This document shows, one piece after another, positions 43,115 through 52,785 of a stretch of DNA of 64,000 bases. Within the stretch, counting starts at the first letter, position 1. Every line of letters begins with the position of its first letter. Source of the DNA: Alphaproteobacteria bacterium (GTDB taxonomy: Bacteria > Pseudomonadota > Alphaproteobacteria > Sphingomonadales > Sphingomonadaceae); contig JAHJIJ010000021.1 in the NCBI GenBank assembly GCA_018823325.1, positions 1 to 64,000 on the forward strand, in the 5' to 3' direction. The notes under the pieces are model-generated. The model was given only the letters and a program-made list of their open reading frames with translations. It had not been told where the DNA came from and did no database searches. The translations under genes were made by a program, and so were the position numbers.

Positions 43115-44879
43115 TCCGCCGTCCGGTCGCCCGCTGGCGCTGGCGGTCGCACTCGTAGTGGGCGGGCTGCTGTGCCTTGGCCTCAGCTGGGGCGGCTGGA
43201 TGTGGCACCTGAAAGACAAGCCCGGCCGCGGTATCTCCGAATATCTCTTTGCCCGGCAGGACATGTGGATGCTGGACGCGCAGGCGTTCGCGCTCGTGCT
43301 GGCCGGTTTCGCCGTGGCTGCCGTGGCTTTGCGCCGGTCCGCCCGTGCGCCAGCGATGCGGTCCGGCATCAGGCCTTCTCGCCGGATGGACTGGCTGATC
43401 GGCGGTGGCATCCTGCTTGCGGTGCTCATCGGCTGGTGCGGGCGAACATGGGTTTTCCATGGCTACAGCGTCTCGCGCGACGAGCTGATGGTCGAGATGA
43501 CCGCCGGCGCGGTGGCGCATGGCATGATCGGCTGGCCGATCCCGACGGACTGGCTCGCGTTTCGCCGCGCGATGCTGCCGGAATTCTACAGTCCTTATGG
43601 CTCGGACACGCACTGGACGTCGATCTATCTGCCGGTTCACGCCACCATCCGGGGGCTGTTCCAGCGCATCGGCGCGGCCGATCTCGCCGCGCCGCTGACG
43701 CTTGGCGTCGGGCTCGTGGCACTCTGGCACATCGCCCGCCGCCTGAACCCGGATCGGCGCGATGCGGTGCTGGTCACGATGGTGATGGCGCTCGGCTCCG
43801 CGCAGCTGCTCGTCACCGCCATGACGCCCTATGCAATGACCAGCCACTTCGCCTTCAACATGGTCTGGCTGGCGCTTGTGCTGCGCGGCGGAGCGCTGGG
43901 GCACGGGCTTGCCGCGCTGGTGGCGGTGCTGGCGGCAGGCCTGCACCAGTGGCACTTCCCGCTACTGTTCATCGGGCCGTTCATCCTGTGGATGGCGGCA
44001 AATCGCCGCTGGGGGCCGGCGCTCTTCCATGCGCTGGTCGCGCTGGCGCTGATGATCATCTGGGCGCGGCTGTGGCCCATGGTGCTGATCGAGCTGGTGG
44101 GCCCCGCACCGCCGAGCGATGTGCATCGCACCAACAGCATCCTCGACAAGCTGCAGAGCCTGTTCGGTCGGCTCGACAAGCTCCAGCCGCTGCTCAACAA
44201 TGCCCGGCTGATCGCCTGGAACAATGTGCTGCTGCTCCCGCTTGCCGGCCTTGCCGTGCTGGGTGTGCGCTGGCGGGGCCTGTGGCGCGAGGTGCCAATT
44301 GCATTCCCGCTGTTGCTTGGTGTGGTCGTGGGCCTCGGGCTGGCGCTGTATCAGGGCTATGGCTGGGGCTTCCGCTACATGCATGGCCAGATCGGCGCGC
44401 TCTGCCTGCTGGCAGGCCTCGGGTGGCGCGCAGTGGTTCCGGCGGATGCCCCTTGCGGCCGGGCGCTGCTGGCGGGGAGTGCGGTCTTCGCCCTGTTGGG
44501 TGGCCTGTGGCTGGCGCGGGATACGGAGCGTTATGTCCGCGGCTATGCGAGTACGATGGCCGCCATCCGGGCTTCAGAGGCCGAAGTGGTGCTAGTGGAT
44601 ATTCGCGGCGGCTATTTCATGACCGATCTGGCGCGTTTCGGCCCGGGCGGGATGCCGGGCAGGCCCGCGGTCATGGCCCTGCATATGCTGAGAGGGGCTG
44701 ATCTGAGGGATCTCTGCGCGAACCATCGTGTTGCCGTGATGGATTATCGCCAGTTCCAGGCGCTCGGTGTGCATCCGCTGTCGCTGCGCTTCCGTGGCAG
44801 CCAGGGCATCGCGCAGCGCCGGGATTATCTTGCAAGCATCGGGTGCGACCGGCCGGTGATCGAGACACCGGCCGGCTGA
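43098..44879 (+). CDS. GT-C-like multi-pass membrane protein of the polysaccharide cluster
   Basis: The ATG at 43098 has GGGGGC upstream and overlaps the FkbM gene by 17 bp. The 593-residue product has about eleven membrane helices, an early periplasmic loop with acidic residues (YSVSRDELMVEM) and a soluble periplasmic C-terminal domain. That arrangement fits GT-C enzymes such as ArnT/PMT-like mannosyltransferases using lipid-phosphate sugars. Family identity is inferred from topology only; a polymerase role is the alternative. Confidence 0.65.
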   Translation: MFRSSDPPSGRPLALAVALVVGGLLCLGLSWGGWMWHLKDKPGRGISEYLFARQDMWMLDAQAFALVLAGFAVAAVALRRSARAPAMRSGIRPSRRMDWLIGGGILLAVLIGWCGRTWVFHGYSVSRDELMVEMTAGAVAHGMIGWPIPTDWLAFRRAMLPEFYSPYGSDTHWTSIYLPVHATIRGLFQRIGAADLAAPLTLGVGLVALWHIARRLNPDRRDAVLVTMVMALGSAQLLVTAMTPYAMTSHFAFNMVWLALVLRGGALGHGLAALVAVLAAGLHQWHFPLLFIGPFILWMAANRRWGPALFHALVALALMIIWARLWPMVLIELVGPAPPSDVHRTNSILDKLQSLFGRLDKLQPLLNNARLIAWNNVLLLPLAGLAVLGVRWRGLWREVPIAFPLLLGVVVGLGLALYQGYGWGFRYMHGQIGALCLLAGLGWRAVVPADAPCGRALLAGSAVFALLGGLWLARDTERYVRGYASTMAAIRASEAEVVLVDIRGGYFMTDLARFGPGGMPGRPAVMALHMLRGADLRDLCANHRVAVMDYRQFQALGVHPLSLRFRGSQGIAQRRDYLASIGCDRPVIETPAG

Positions 44880-44887
44880 CCTGCGGA

Positions 44888-45505
44888 TTACTTGACGAAG
44901 CCTGCGACGATTTCGAGCTTCACTTCGTCACCAACCATGGGAACCAGAAAGCCGATCCCATAGTCGCTGCGCTTGATCGAGCCTGTCGCGGTGAAGCCGA
45001 CATTTTCCTTGTTGCCCATGCCCATGCCGGCGCCATAGAATCGGGCGTCGAGGGTGACGGGCTTGGTGACGCCGTTGAGGGTGAAATCCCCGGTGATCTT
45101 GGCCGTCTGGCCGTCAACCACAACATTGGTGGAAACGAAACGGGCATCGGCGGGATTGGGGCCGAAGAAATCGGCCGGCTTGCCGTCCTTGCCGGCACGC
45201 ATCAGGTGCTCGGTCAGGCCCGTGCTCGCGGTGGTGACCTTCGAGACGGGGATGGTCACGTCCACCTTTGCGGTAGCGGGATTCTTGGGGTCGAGCTGAA
45301 GCGTACCGGTGATGTCGCCGAAGATACCGAAATAAGGCGTGAAGCCGAGATGATCGACTTCCCACTTCACCAGCGTATGGCCGGGATCAGCCGTATAGGT
45401 GCCGCCGGAAATGGCGGCGGGATCGGGCTTGCCGGGCTGGGCGACCAGCGCACCGGTGACACCAGCGAGGAGGAGGGCGGGGAGAGCGGCGTGAATGAGG
45501 CGCAT
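44888..45505 (-). CDS. YceI-family periplasmic protein
   Basis: The 205-residue protein has a signal peptide (ALPALLLAGVTGALVAQ) and the YceI lipocalin-like domain: GTYTADPGHTLVKWEVDHLG, FGDITGTLQLDP, and STNVVVDGQTAKITGDFTLN with the terminal SDYGIGFLVP. Family members bind polyisoprenoids in the periplasm. The gene is convergent with the polysaccharide cluster and only 8 bp separate the stop codons. Role in this organism unknown. Confidence 0.88.
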   Translation of the reverse strand: MRLIHAALPALLLAGVTGALVAQPGKPDPAAISGGTYTADPGHTLVKWEVDHLGFTPYFGIFGDITGTLQLDPKNPATAKVDVTIPVSKVTTASTGLTEHLMRAGKDGKPADFFGPNPADARFVSTNVVVDGQTAKITGDFTLNGVTKPVTLDARFYGAGMGMGNKENVGFTATGSIKRSDYGIGFLVPMVGDEVKLEIVAGFVK

Positions 45506-45628
45506 GTCTGTGTCTCCTAGTCGTCTGCCAAAGGGGTTGGGAGCAGTACGCCCAAGCATAACGCACGAGTCGATTCTGTCATCAGCCTAAGTGCAGAATT
45601 CCCGCTGCCCTTTGAGGCGGCCGGGAAA

Positions 45629-46378
45629 TCAGAGCAGCGCGTCGGCCAGCAGCTTAAAGCCAAGCAGGATCATCAGCAGGTAGATCAGCACATAGAAGCG
45701 TTCCGGATCGACCCGCCGGACGAGCTTCACGCCCAGCATCGTTGAGATCAGTGCGAGAGGGATCAGCACCGCCGTGGCGAGAAGATTGGCGGGCGTGAAC
45801 TGCCCGAGCGCCGCATAGGCCGGCACCTTGAGCCAGTTCATCACGGCGAAGGCAATCGCGGTGGTTCCGATGAGCGTGTCGCGGGGCAAGCGCCGGGGCA
45901 GCACCCACATCTGGAAGGGCGGCGAGCCGGCGTGGGCAATATGGCTCGTGAAGCCCGAAGCGACGCCGAACAGCGCACCCAGCCAGCGCGGCGAATTGGA
46001 GGGCAGGGTGATGGCATGGCCCCGCTCGATCCACAGGCGCTGCAAACCGAACAGGATGGAGATCGCGCCGAGCACGCCCAGCACGGCATTGGCGGAAACC
46101 TGCGCCGAGAAGAGATAGCCGAGCGCCACGCCAACAGCCATGCCCGGGATCATCACGGCGAGCACTTCGCCGTCCCATGTCCGCCGGAATGCCCAGACGC
46201 CCACGACATCCTGCACGATGAGGATGGGAAGCAAGATGGCGGCCGCGCTCACCGGATCGATGGCGAGCGCCATGATCGGCATGGCCAGCGAACCCGCGCC
46301 GGAAAAGCCGCCCTTGGCGAGGCCGGAGATCACCACGGCGATGACCGCGCAGACGATGTAGAACGGGTCGAGCGGCAT
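45629..46378 (-). CDS. TSUP (TauE/SafE) family sulfite or organosulfonate exporter
   Basis: This 249-residue membrane protein has about eight hydrophobic segments. The family motifs are GLAKGGFSGAGSLAMPIMAL and VASGFTSHIAHAGSPPFQMW. TSUP members export sulfite, sulfoacetate or similar anions, or import them; the substrate cannot be told from sequence. The start ATG at 46378 is clear. It is divergent from the YdcH/TerC pair with a 300-bp intergenic region. Confidence 0.85.
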   Translation of the reverse strand: MPLDPFYIVCAVIAVVISGLAKGGFSGAGSLAMPIMALAIDPVSAAAILLPILIVQDVVGVWAFRRTWDGEVLAVMIPGMAVGVALGYLFSAQVSANAVLGVLGAISILFGLQRLWIERGHAITLPSNSPRWLGALFGVASGFTSHIAHAGSPPFQMWVLPRRLPRDTLIGTTAIAFAVMNWLKVPAYAALGQFTPANLLATAVLIPLALISTMLGVKLVRRVDPERFYVLIYLLMILLGFKLLADALL

Positions 46379-46554
46379 CTCTCGTCATTCCCTGTGTCGT
46401 TGCCGCAGACCGTGGCCTGACGCCGCACCCGCATAGCGAACGGCGCGGGCAAGTCACCAGTGCAAGCCGATTTTGGGAGAGATTTTCGCTTTCCTCTTGA
46501 AATGCGCGCCGATCTCGCCGAAATAGCCGCTGCGGACCGGGCCCCTCTGGCGTA

Positions 46555-46623
46555 GCGCTCGATATGAGCGCCTCGCGATGTCGGACCGCATCGGGTGACA
46601 CCGGTGCAGGTTCGATTTTTTTT
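46555..46623 (+). promoter_or_regulatory. Structured leader upstream of the ydcH-like/terC pair
   Basis: The 300-bp intergenic region contains GCGCTC-GATAT-GAGCGC (46555-46571), then GCATCGG/CCGGTGC (46588-46607), then an eight-T run (46616-46623). This could be an attenuator or terminator read through before the gene at 46680. TerC genes elsewhere are controlled by manganese-sensing yybP-ykoY riboswitches, but I do not find that core here. The structure is visible; regulation is inference. Confidence 0.35.
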
Positions 46624-46679
46624 GAGGCTCAGGCAACCAGTCATCCGATGATGTGCAACGCACTTGGAGGATGACGTTC

Positions 46680-46859
46680 ATGAATGTCTTTACGTTCAAT
46701 CTCATGATCTTGCTACAGCGCGTGGATGACGCGCTGTCCATCGAACGGCGCAAGTCGCGGCCCAACGGCGATCTTGTGGCGCGCCTGCGCGCCCGAAGGG
46801 ACGCGCTGATGGGGCGCCTGCGTCGCTCATGGGCCGGCCCGGTGGTGCTGGGGGCCTGA
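46680..46859 (+). CDS. YdcH/DUF465-like small coiled-coil protein
   Basis: The start ATG at 46680 was chosen because GGAGG lies nine bases upstream; an ATG at 46671 directly abuts it. The 59-residue product has the helical pattern LLQRVDDALSIERRKSRPNG then LVARLRARRDALMGRLRR, like the short YdcH proteins (basic helix-loop-helix, D-x-x-L...K-x-R). Only three bases separate its stop from the terC start, so they are co-translated. Role unknown. Confidence 0.55.
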   Translation: MNVFTFNLMILLQRVDDALSIERRKSRPNGDLVARLRARRDALMGRLRRSWAGPVVLGA

Positions 46860-46862
46860 TCG

Positions 46863-47867
46863 ATGGAATTTCTTGAAATCCTGTGGCTCGGCAAGCCGGT
46901 GTGGATGTGGCTCACCTTCATCGCCATCGTCCTCACCCTGCTCGTGCTCGACCTTGGCGTGTTTCACCGCGAGGAGCGGGAAATCGGCGTGCGCGAGAGC
47001 CTCGCCATGTCGGCCTTCTACATCACGCTCGGCCTGGCTTTCGGCGGCTGGATCTGGTGGCAGATGGGGCCGACCGCCGGCATGAACTATGTGACCGGCT
47101 TCGTGGTCGAAAAGAGCCTGGCGATGGACAATGTCTTCGTCATCGCGATGATCTTTGCCTATTTCGGCATTCCGCGCTTGTACCAGCACCGCGTGCTGTT
47201 CTGGGGCATTCTCGGCGTCATCGTCCTGCGCGCGATCATGATCGGCTTCGGCGCGGCGGTGGTCCAGCGCTGGGACTGGGTGCTTTATATCTTCGCGGCC
47301 TTCCTGATCTTCACCGGTATCAAGATGTGGCGAAATGCGGAAGCCGAATATGAGGTCGGCAAATCGCCGGTCCTGCTTTGGGTCAAGCGTCGCTTCCGGG
47401 TGACGGAGGAGCTGCACGACGAACGCTTCTGGGTGAAGCTGCCGGATCCCAAAACCGGCCGCATGGTCCGCTACATGACGCCGTTGTTCCTGGCGCTGCT
47501 GATGGTCGAGTTCGTGGACGTGGTGTTCGCGGTGGATTCGGTGCCGGCGATCTTCGCTATCACCACCGATCCGTTCATCGTCTACACCTCGAACATCTTC
47601 GCGATCCTGGGCCTGCGTGCACTGTACTTCGCCCTGGCGGCGATGGTGCATCGCTTCCACTACCTCAAATACGCGCTGAGCCTGCTGCTGGTGTTCATCG
47701 GATCGAAGATCTTCCTTGCCGATGCGCTCGGGCTCGCGAAGATTCCGCCGGTGGTTTCGCTGGGCGTGACCTTCGCCATCCTGGCGGGCGGCGTGTTCTA
47801 CTCGCTGTGGAAGACGCGCGGCGAACCGGCCCTGGTCGAAAACGAGCCGGCGCTGCACCAGCGCTGA
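46863..47867 (+). CDS. TerC/Alx-family membrane protein
   Basis: The 334-residue protein has about nine helices and the TerC acidic membrane motifs KSLAMDNVFVIAMIFAYFGI and EFVDVVFAVDSVPAIFAITT, with PFIVYTSNIFAILGLRALYF. TerC/Alx proteins export manganese and, in several bacteria, help metallate exported proteins and resist tellurite. Length is typical. It follows the small YdcH-like gene and a structured leader. A bidirectional terminator separates it from ilvC. Confidence 0.9.
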   Translation: MEFLEILWLGKPVWMWLTFIAIVLTLLVLDLGVFHREEREIGVRESLAMSAFYITLGLAFGGWIWWQMGPTAGMNYVTGFVVEKSLAMDNVFVIAMIFAYFGIPRLYQHRVLFWGILGVIVLRAIMIGFGAAVVQRWDWVLYIFAAFLIFTGIKMWRNAEAEYEVGKSPVLLWVKRRFRVTEELHDERFWVKLPDPKTGRMVRYMTPLFLALLMVEFVDVVFAVDSVPAIFAITTDPFIVYTSNIFAILGLRALYFALAAMVHRFHYLKYALSLLLVFIGSKIFLADALGLAKIPPVVSLGVTFAILAGGVFYSLWKTRGEPALVENEPALHQR

Positions 47868-47880
47868 GCGACGACGAAAA

Positions 47881-47908
47881 AGCCCTCCCCGCGCAAGCGG
47901 GGAGGGCT
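47881..47908. terminator. Bidirectional terminator between terC and ilvC
   Basis: AGCCCTCCCCGC-GCAA-GCGGGGAGGGCT is a perfect 12-bp stem with a tetraloop, flanked by A-rich and T-containing sequence on the two sides. It lies between convergent genes and probably ends both transcripts. Confidence 0.85.
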
Positions 47909-47934
47909 TCCTTGTTCCCGACGGATCGAGTGGA

Positions 47935-49627
<1,693 letters not shown>

Positions 49628-49671
49628 TCTTCGTCCTCGTCAAAAAACTGAATGGTCTAAATCTGGACCGG

Positions 49672-50031
49672 TCAGAAACCGGATTGATCATCTTGCGGGT
49701 GGCTCTCGTCCTCGGCCGGTGGTGCGAGCGAGATCATCCCCGTCATGGCGAAGTGCCAGCCCTCGGGCGTACGATGGGCGATGCGGACCGGCTGGCCCAG
49801 CAGCGCATCGAACACCCGGCGCAGCGGCTCGCCCACATAGCGGGGCGAGACAAGCACCATGTCGTAATCATGCTCATTGAAGTGAAACCAGCTCTCCAGC
49901 TCAATCACCCATTCGTCCGCGCTCGCGTCTCCATGGTCCTGCGTGGTGCCGAAGAAATCGGCACTCGCATTATGCCGCTCGAAATCGAACGGCTCGCTGA
50001 CATGAACGCGGAGGCGGAGCGGCTGGGTCAT
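49672..50031 (-). CDS. Hypothetical protein inserted between ilvB and ilvH
   Basis: The 119-residue product begins MTQPLRLRVHVSEPFDFER and is beta-rich, with conserved-looking WVIELESWFHFNEHDYD and YVGEPLRRVFDALLGQPVRI. Its ATG overlaps the ilvB stop (ATGA), so it is translated with ilvB. I recognise no domain. Position inside an amino-acid operon suggests a regulatory or accessory role in branched-chain synthesis, but that is inference from context only. Confidence 0.65.
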   Translation of the reverse strand: MTQPLRLRVHVSEPFDFERHNASADFFGTTQDHGDASADEWVIELESWFHFNEHDYDMVLVSPRYVGEPLRRVFDALLGQPVRIAHRTPEGWHFAMTGMISLAPPAEDESHPQDDQSGF

Positions 50032-51776
50032 CAGACCAGAGCCCTGGCCTCATCATCCATCGTTCCCGAAACCTGGCTGGGATCAAGCAGCATGTCGGTA
50101 TGCGCTGCGCCCGAGGGGATCATCGGGAAGCAGTTGGAGAGCTTGGCCACCCGGCAATCGACCACGACCGGGCCGGGCGTGTCGATCATCCTGCGGATGC
50201 CGGGGATCAGCTCGTCCATGGTCTCGATGCGGATGCCGGTCGCGCCATAGGCTTCGGCCAGCTTCACGAAATCGGGCAGGCTGTCCGAGTAGCTATGCGA
50301 ATAGCGGCTCTCATAAGTGAGTTCCTGCCACTGGCGGACCATGCCCATATATTCGTTGTTCAGGATGAAGATCTTCACCGGCAGGCTATATTGAATGACC
50401 GTGCCGAGCTCCTGAATGTTCATCTGGATCGAGGCATCGCCGGCCACGTCGATCACCAGCGAATCCGGATTGCCGAGCTGCGCGCCGATCGCGGCCGGGA
50501 AGCCATAGCCCATCGTGCCAAGGCCGCCGGAGGTGAGCCATTTGTTCGGCTCATCGAAGTGGAAGTGCTGCGCCGCCCACATCTGGTGCTGGCCGACTTC
50601 CGTCGTGATGATCGTGTCGCGGTCGCGCGTCGCCTTGTAGAGTTCGGCAATCGCGCGCTGGGGCATGATTTCCTCGCCGCCCTCGACATAATCGAGGCTC
50701 TTGCGGGCGCGCCATTCCTCGATGCGGGACCACCAGTCGCTATAGTCGGGCTTCTTGTAACCACGCGCCTTCAGGCCAGCGATGATCGCCTCGATGGCGC
50801 GGCCGGCATCGGCGACGACCGGAACATCGATGGGGATGATCTTGTTGATCGAGCCGCGGTCGATATCGACATGGACCTTCTTGCTGAGCGGCGCGAAGGC
50901 ATCCAGCCGGCCAGTCACGCGATCGTCGAACCGTGCGCCAAGCGCCAGAATGAGATCGGCCTTGTTCATCGCGAAATTGGCTTCATAGGTGCCGTGCATG
51001 CCCAGCATCCCCAGCCACTGCGGCGAGGACGCAGGAAAGGCGCCAAGACCCATCAGCGTGGAGGTGACCGGCGCGCCGAGCATGTCGGCAAGCGCACGCA
51101 GCGCCTCGCTTGCGGCGGGACCGGAATTGATGATGCCGCCGCCGGTATAGAGGATCGGGCGCTCGGACTGGAGAATGAGCGCGATGGCCTTGTCGATCAT
51201 CTCCGCGTCCGGCTCGGTTTGTGGTCGATAGCTCGGATGCGCGTTCAGTGTCGGCTTTTCGTAAGCCGCCGTGGCGACCTGCACGTCCTTGGGAATGTCG
51301 ATGACGACCGGGCCGGGGCGCCCCGAGGTCGCGATATGGAAAGCCTCGTGAACCGTGCCGGCAAGCTCGGCCGGGCTCTTCACCAGATAATTGTGCTTGG
51401 TGCAGTGGCGCGTGAGGCCAACGGTGTCGGCTTCCTGGAAGGCGTCCGTGCCGATGAGGTGGGTGGCGACCTGCCCGGTGATGACGACCATCGGAATGGA
51501 GTCCATCAGCGCATCGGTGATGCCGGTGATGGCATTGGTCGCGCCGGGGCCGGACGTGACGAGCACGACGCCGGGCTTGCCGGTCGAGCGCGCATAGCCT
51601 TCCGCCGCATGGGCCGCAGCCTGCTCATGGCGCACGAGGATATGCTTGATCTTCTGGTGATCGTAGATCGTATCGTAGATCGGCAGCACCGCGCCGCCGG
51701 GATAGCCGAACACGGTGTCGACCCCCAGATCGAGCAGGCATTGAACCAGAATGTCGGCGCCGCTTCTCTCGGCCAC
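50031..51776 (-). CDS. ilvB: Acetolactate synthase large (catalytic) subunit
   Basis: The GTG start at 51776 has AAGGAG upstream. The 581-residue ThDP enzyme shows the catalytic Glu in VRHEQAAAHAAEGYAR and the FAD region GLGAFPASSPQWLGMLGMHG. The ThDP-magnesium motif reads GDASIQMNIQELGTVIQYSL and continues with NNEYMGMVRQWQEL. It forms acetolactate from two pyruvates. It is followed in translational coupling by the hypothetical gene and ilvH. A -35 TTGACA-type promoter and a small leader hairpin lie upstream. Confidence 0.95.
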   Translation of the reverse strand: MAERSGADILVQCLLDLGVDTVFGYPGGAVLPIYDTIYDHQKIKHILVRHEQAAAHAAEGYARSTGKPGVVLVTSGPGATNAITGITDALMDSIPMVVITGQVATHLIGTDAFQEADTVGLTRHCTKHNYLVKSPAELAGTVHEAFHIATSGRPGPVVIDIPKDVQVATAAYEKPTLNAHPSYRPQTEPDAEMIDKAIALILQSERPILYTGGGIINSGPAASEALRALADMLGAPVTSTLMGLGAFPASSPQWLGMLGMHGTYEANFAMNKADLILALGARFDDRVTGRLDAFAPLSKKVHVDIDRGSINKIIPIDVPVVADAGRAIEAIIAGLKARGYKKPDYSDWWSRIEEWRARKSLDYVEGGEEIMPQRAIAELYKATRDRDTIITTEVGQHQMWAAQHFHFDEPNKWLTSGGLGTMGYGFPAAIGAQLGNPDSLVIDVAGDASIQMNIQELGTVIQYSLPVKIFILNNEYMGMVRQWQELTYESRYSHSYSDSLPDFVKLAEAYGATGIRIETMDELIPGIRRMIDTPGPVVVDCRVAKLSNCFPMIPSGAAHTDMLLDPSQVSGTMDDEARALV

Positions 51777-51799
51777 AGGAAACTCCTTGAAAACGATAT

Positions 51800-51871
51800 G
51801 CAGCGCCCATGGTGGAAAGGCGCTGCCCTGACAAGGTTGGAGCCTCTATGGATCATAAAATGATGTGTCAA
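51800..51871 (-). promoter_or_regulatory. ilvB promoter and leader hairpin
   Basis: On the minus strand a consensus -35 TTGACA (51871-51866) and TAGAGG (51848-51843) are spaced by 17 bp. Downstream, GCAGCGCC and GGCGCTGC (51826-51800) form an 8-bp hairpin ahead of the ribosome binding site. No branched-chain leader peptide downstream of the promoter is seen, so classic attenuation is not supported; repression or leader-structure control is possible. Confidence 0.5.
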
Positions 51872-52062
51872 CAGCATTTTGAGTAATAAAATTACAATGT
51901 ATGATGGCATAGAATAATTTTATTGAGTTGAAGGCCCCCGGCTATGAGCAAGTGGGTCCGGTTGTAACGCCGGGTCCGCCGCAGAAAATCTGAGAATGGC
52001 GGCTTTTGGAGTGGGCAGGTGACGGGCTGTATGGCTTGAAGGTCGTGGGGAGTGGTTCTCCT

Positions 52063-52153
52063 CCGTTCGGGCTGAGCTTGTCGAAGCCCCGTCCTTCTCC
52101 CTTGAAACATAGGCAGAAGAAGGACAGCCCTTCGACAAGCTCAGGGCGAACGG
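52063..52153. repeat. Paired palindromic repeat (REP-like), copy 2
   Basis: CCGTTCGGGCTGAGCTTGTC (from 52063) and the inverted TTCGACAAGCTCAGGGCGAA (52131-52150) flank about 45 bp, matching the pair at 38855-38943. It lies in the 480-bp intergenic region upstream of ilvB, which otherwise contains only the ilvB promoter. Confidence 0.8.
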
Positions 52154-52254
52154 GTGGTTGGGCAATGGCAGCTTTGTTGTCGGGCCTGGCTTGTCTGTTG
52201 TCGAACCACGCAACCAACATCCCCCGACGACTGCTTTGTTGTTGGGAGCAGACG

Positions 52255-52581
52255 CTATGCCTTTCGCTCCAGAGACCGGCGGAACGCTCGCCAATAGGAA
52301 GCGCACCCCACTGCGAAGATGCCGACTGCCCAAATCACACTGAGCCAAAACCAACCATGCCACAGAACACCGCGCGATAAACCCAGTTCGTCCGAGATCA
52401 TGACGGGAACAAATGGCGCGACCGCTAGGAGGAAGAACTTGGCGTCGACACGTTCCGACTTTGAGAATCCTGCGATGCGTTTGAATGCCGTATTGCGCTC
52501 CGTCATCTGCCACAACGCTGTCTCTTGCTGACGCGACCAGCGGTCGAGCAGCTTTCTCAAAACGGAAATGCGACCAGCCAT
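52255..52581 (-). CDS. Small membrane protein (108 aa)
   Basis: The product has a charged, helical N-terminal half (LRKLLDRWSRQQETALWQMT) and two hydrophobic segments (KFFLLAVAPFVPVMIS and WLSVIWAVGIFAVGCASY), ending in a basic tail. No family is recognised. It stands alone between a REP-like pair and a PEP-CTERM gene. The ATG at 52581 is the first in frame. Confidence 0.55.
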   Translation of the reverse strand: MAGRISVLRKLLDRWSRQQETALWQMTERNTAFKRIAGFSKSERVDAKFFLLAVAPFVPVMISDELGLSRGVLWHGWFWLSVIWAVGIFAVGCASYWRAFRRSLERKA

Positions 52582-52721
52582 GCCCCACTATCCCAAGGAC
52601 GGCCTATGTCCGCAATGGGGTCTTGTTCGGAACGTCCGCTTTTGAAGCCTCTCCCGTCATTTTCTGCCGTTCGTCTCTGCGCCATTAACCACCTTTTCGC
52701 GCCGATGCTGAAGCACTGGGC

Positions 52722-52755
52722 AAAAGAAAACGGCGCCGGACTCTCGTCGGCGCCG
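52722..52755 (-). terminator. Intrinsic terminator of the PEP-CTERM gene
   Basis: On the minus strand, CGGCGCCG pairs with CGGCGCCG (52755-52731) and is followed by TTTTCTTTT (52730-52722). It lies about 30 bp after the stop at 52786. Confidence 0.85.
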
Positions 52756-52785
52756 CTTATCTGGTCGCGGAAAGCGTCTGTGACG

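Noticed and set aside
46379..46679. Manganese yybP-ykoY riboswitch before terC
   Set aside because: Neither the GGGGAGUAG-like nor the matching 3' core sequence is visible; only unassigned hairpins are present.
51843..51910. Possible branched-chain leader peptide (MPSYIVILLL...) upstream of ilvB
   Set aside because: The start lies upstream of the best promoter (TTGACA at 51871-51866) and the frame does not stop before ilvB, so it would not be an attenuation leader; the bias reflects AT-rich promoter DNA.
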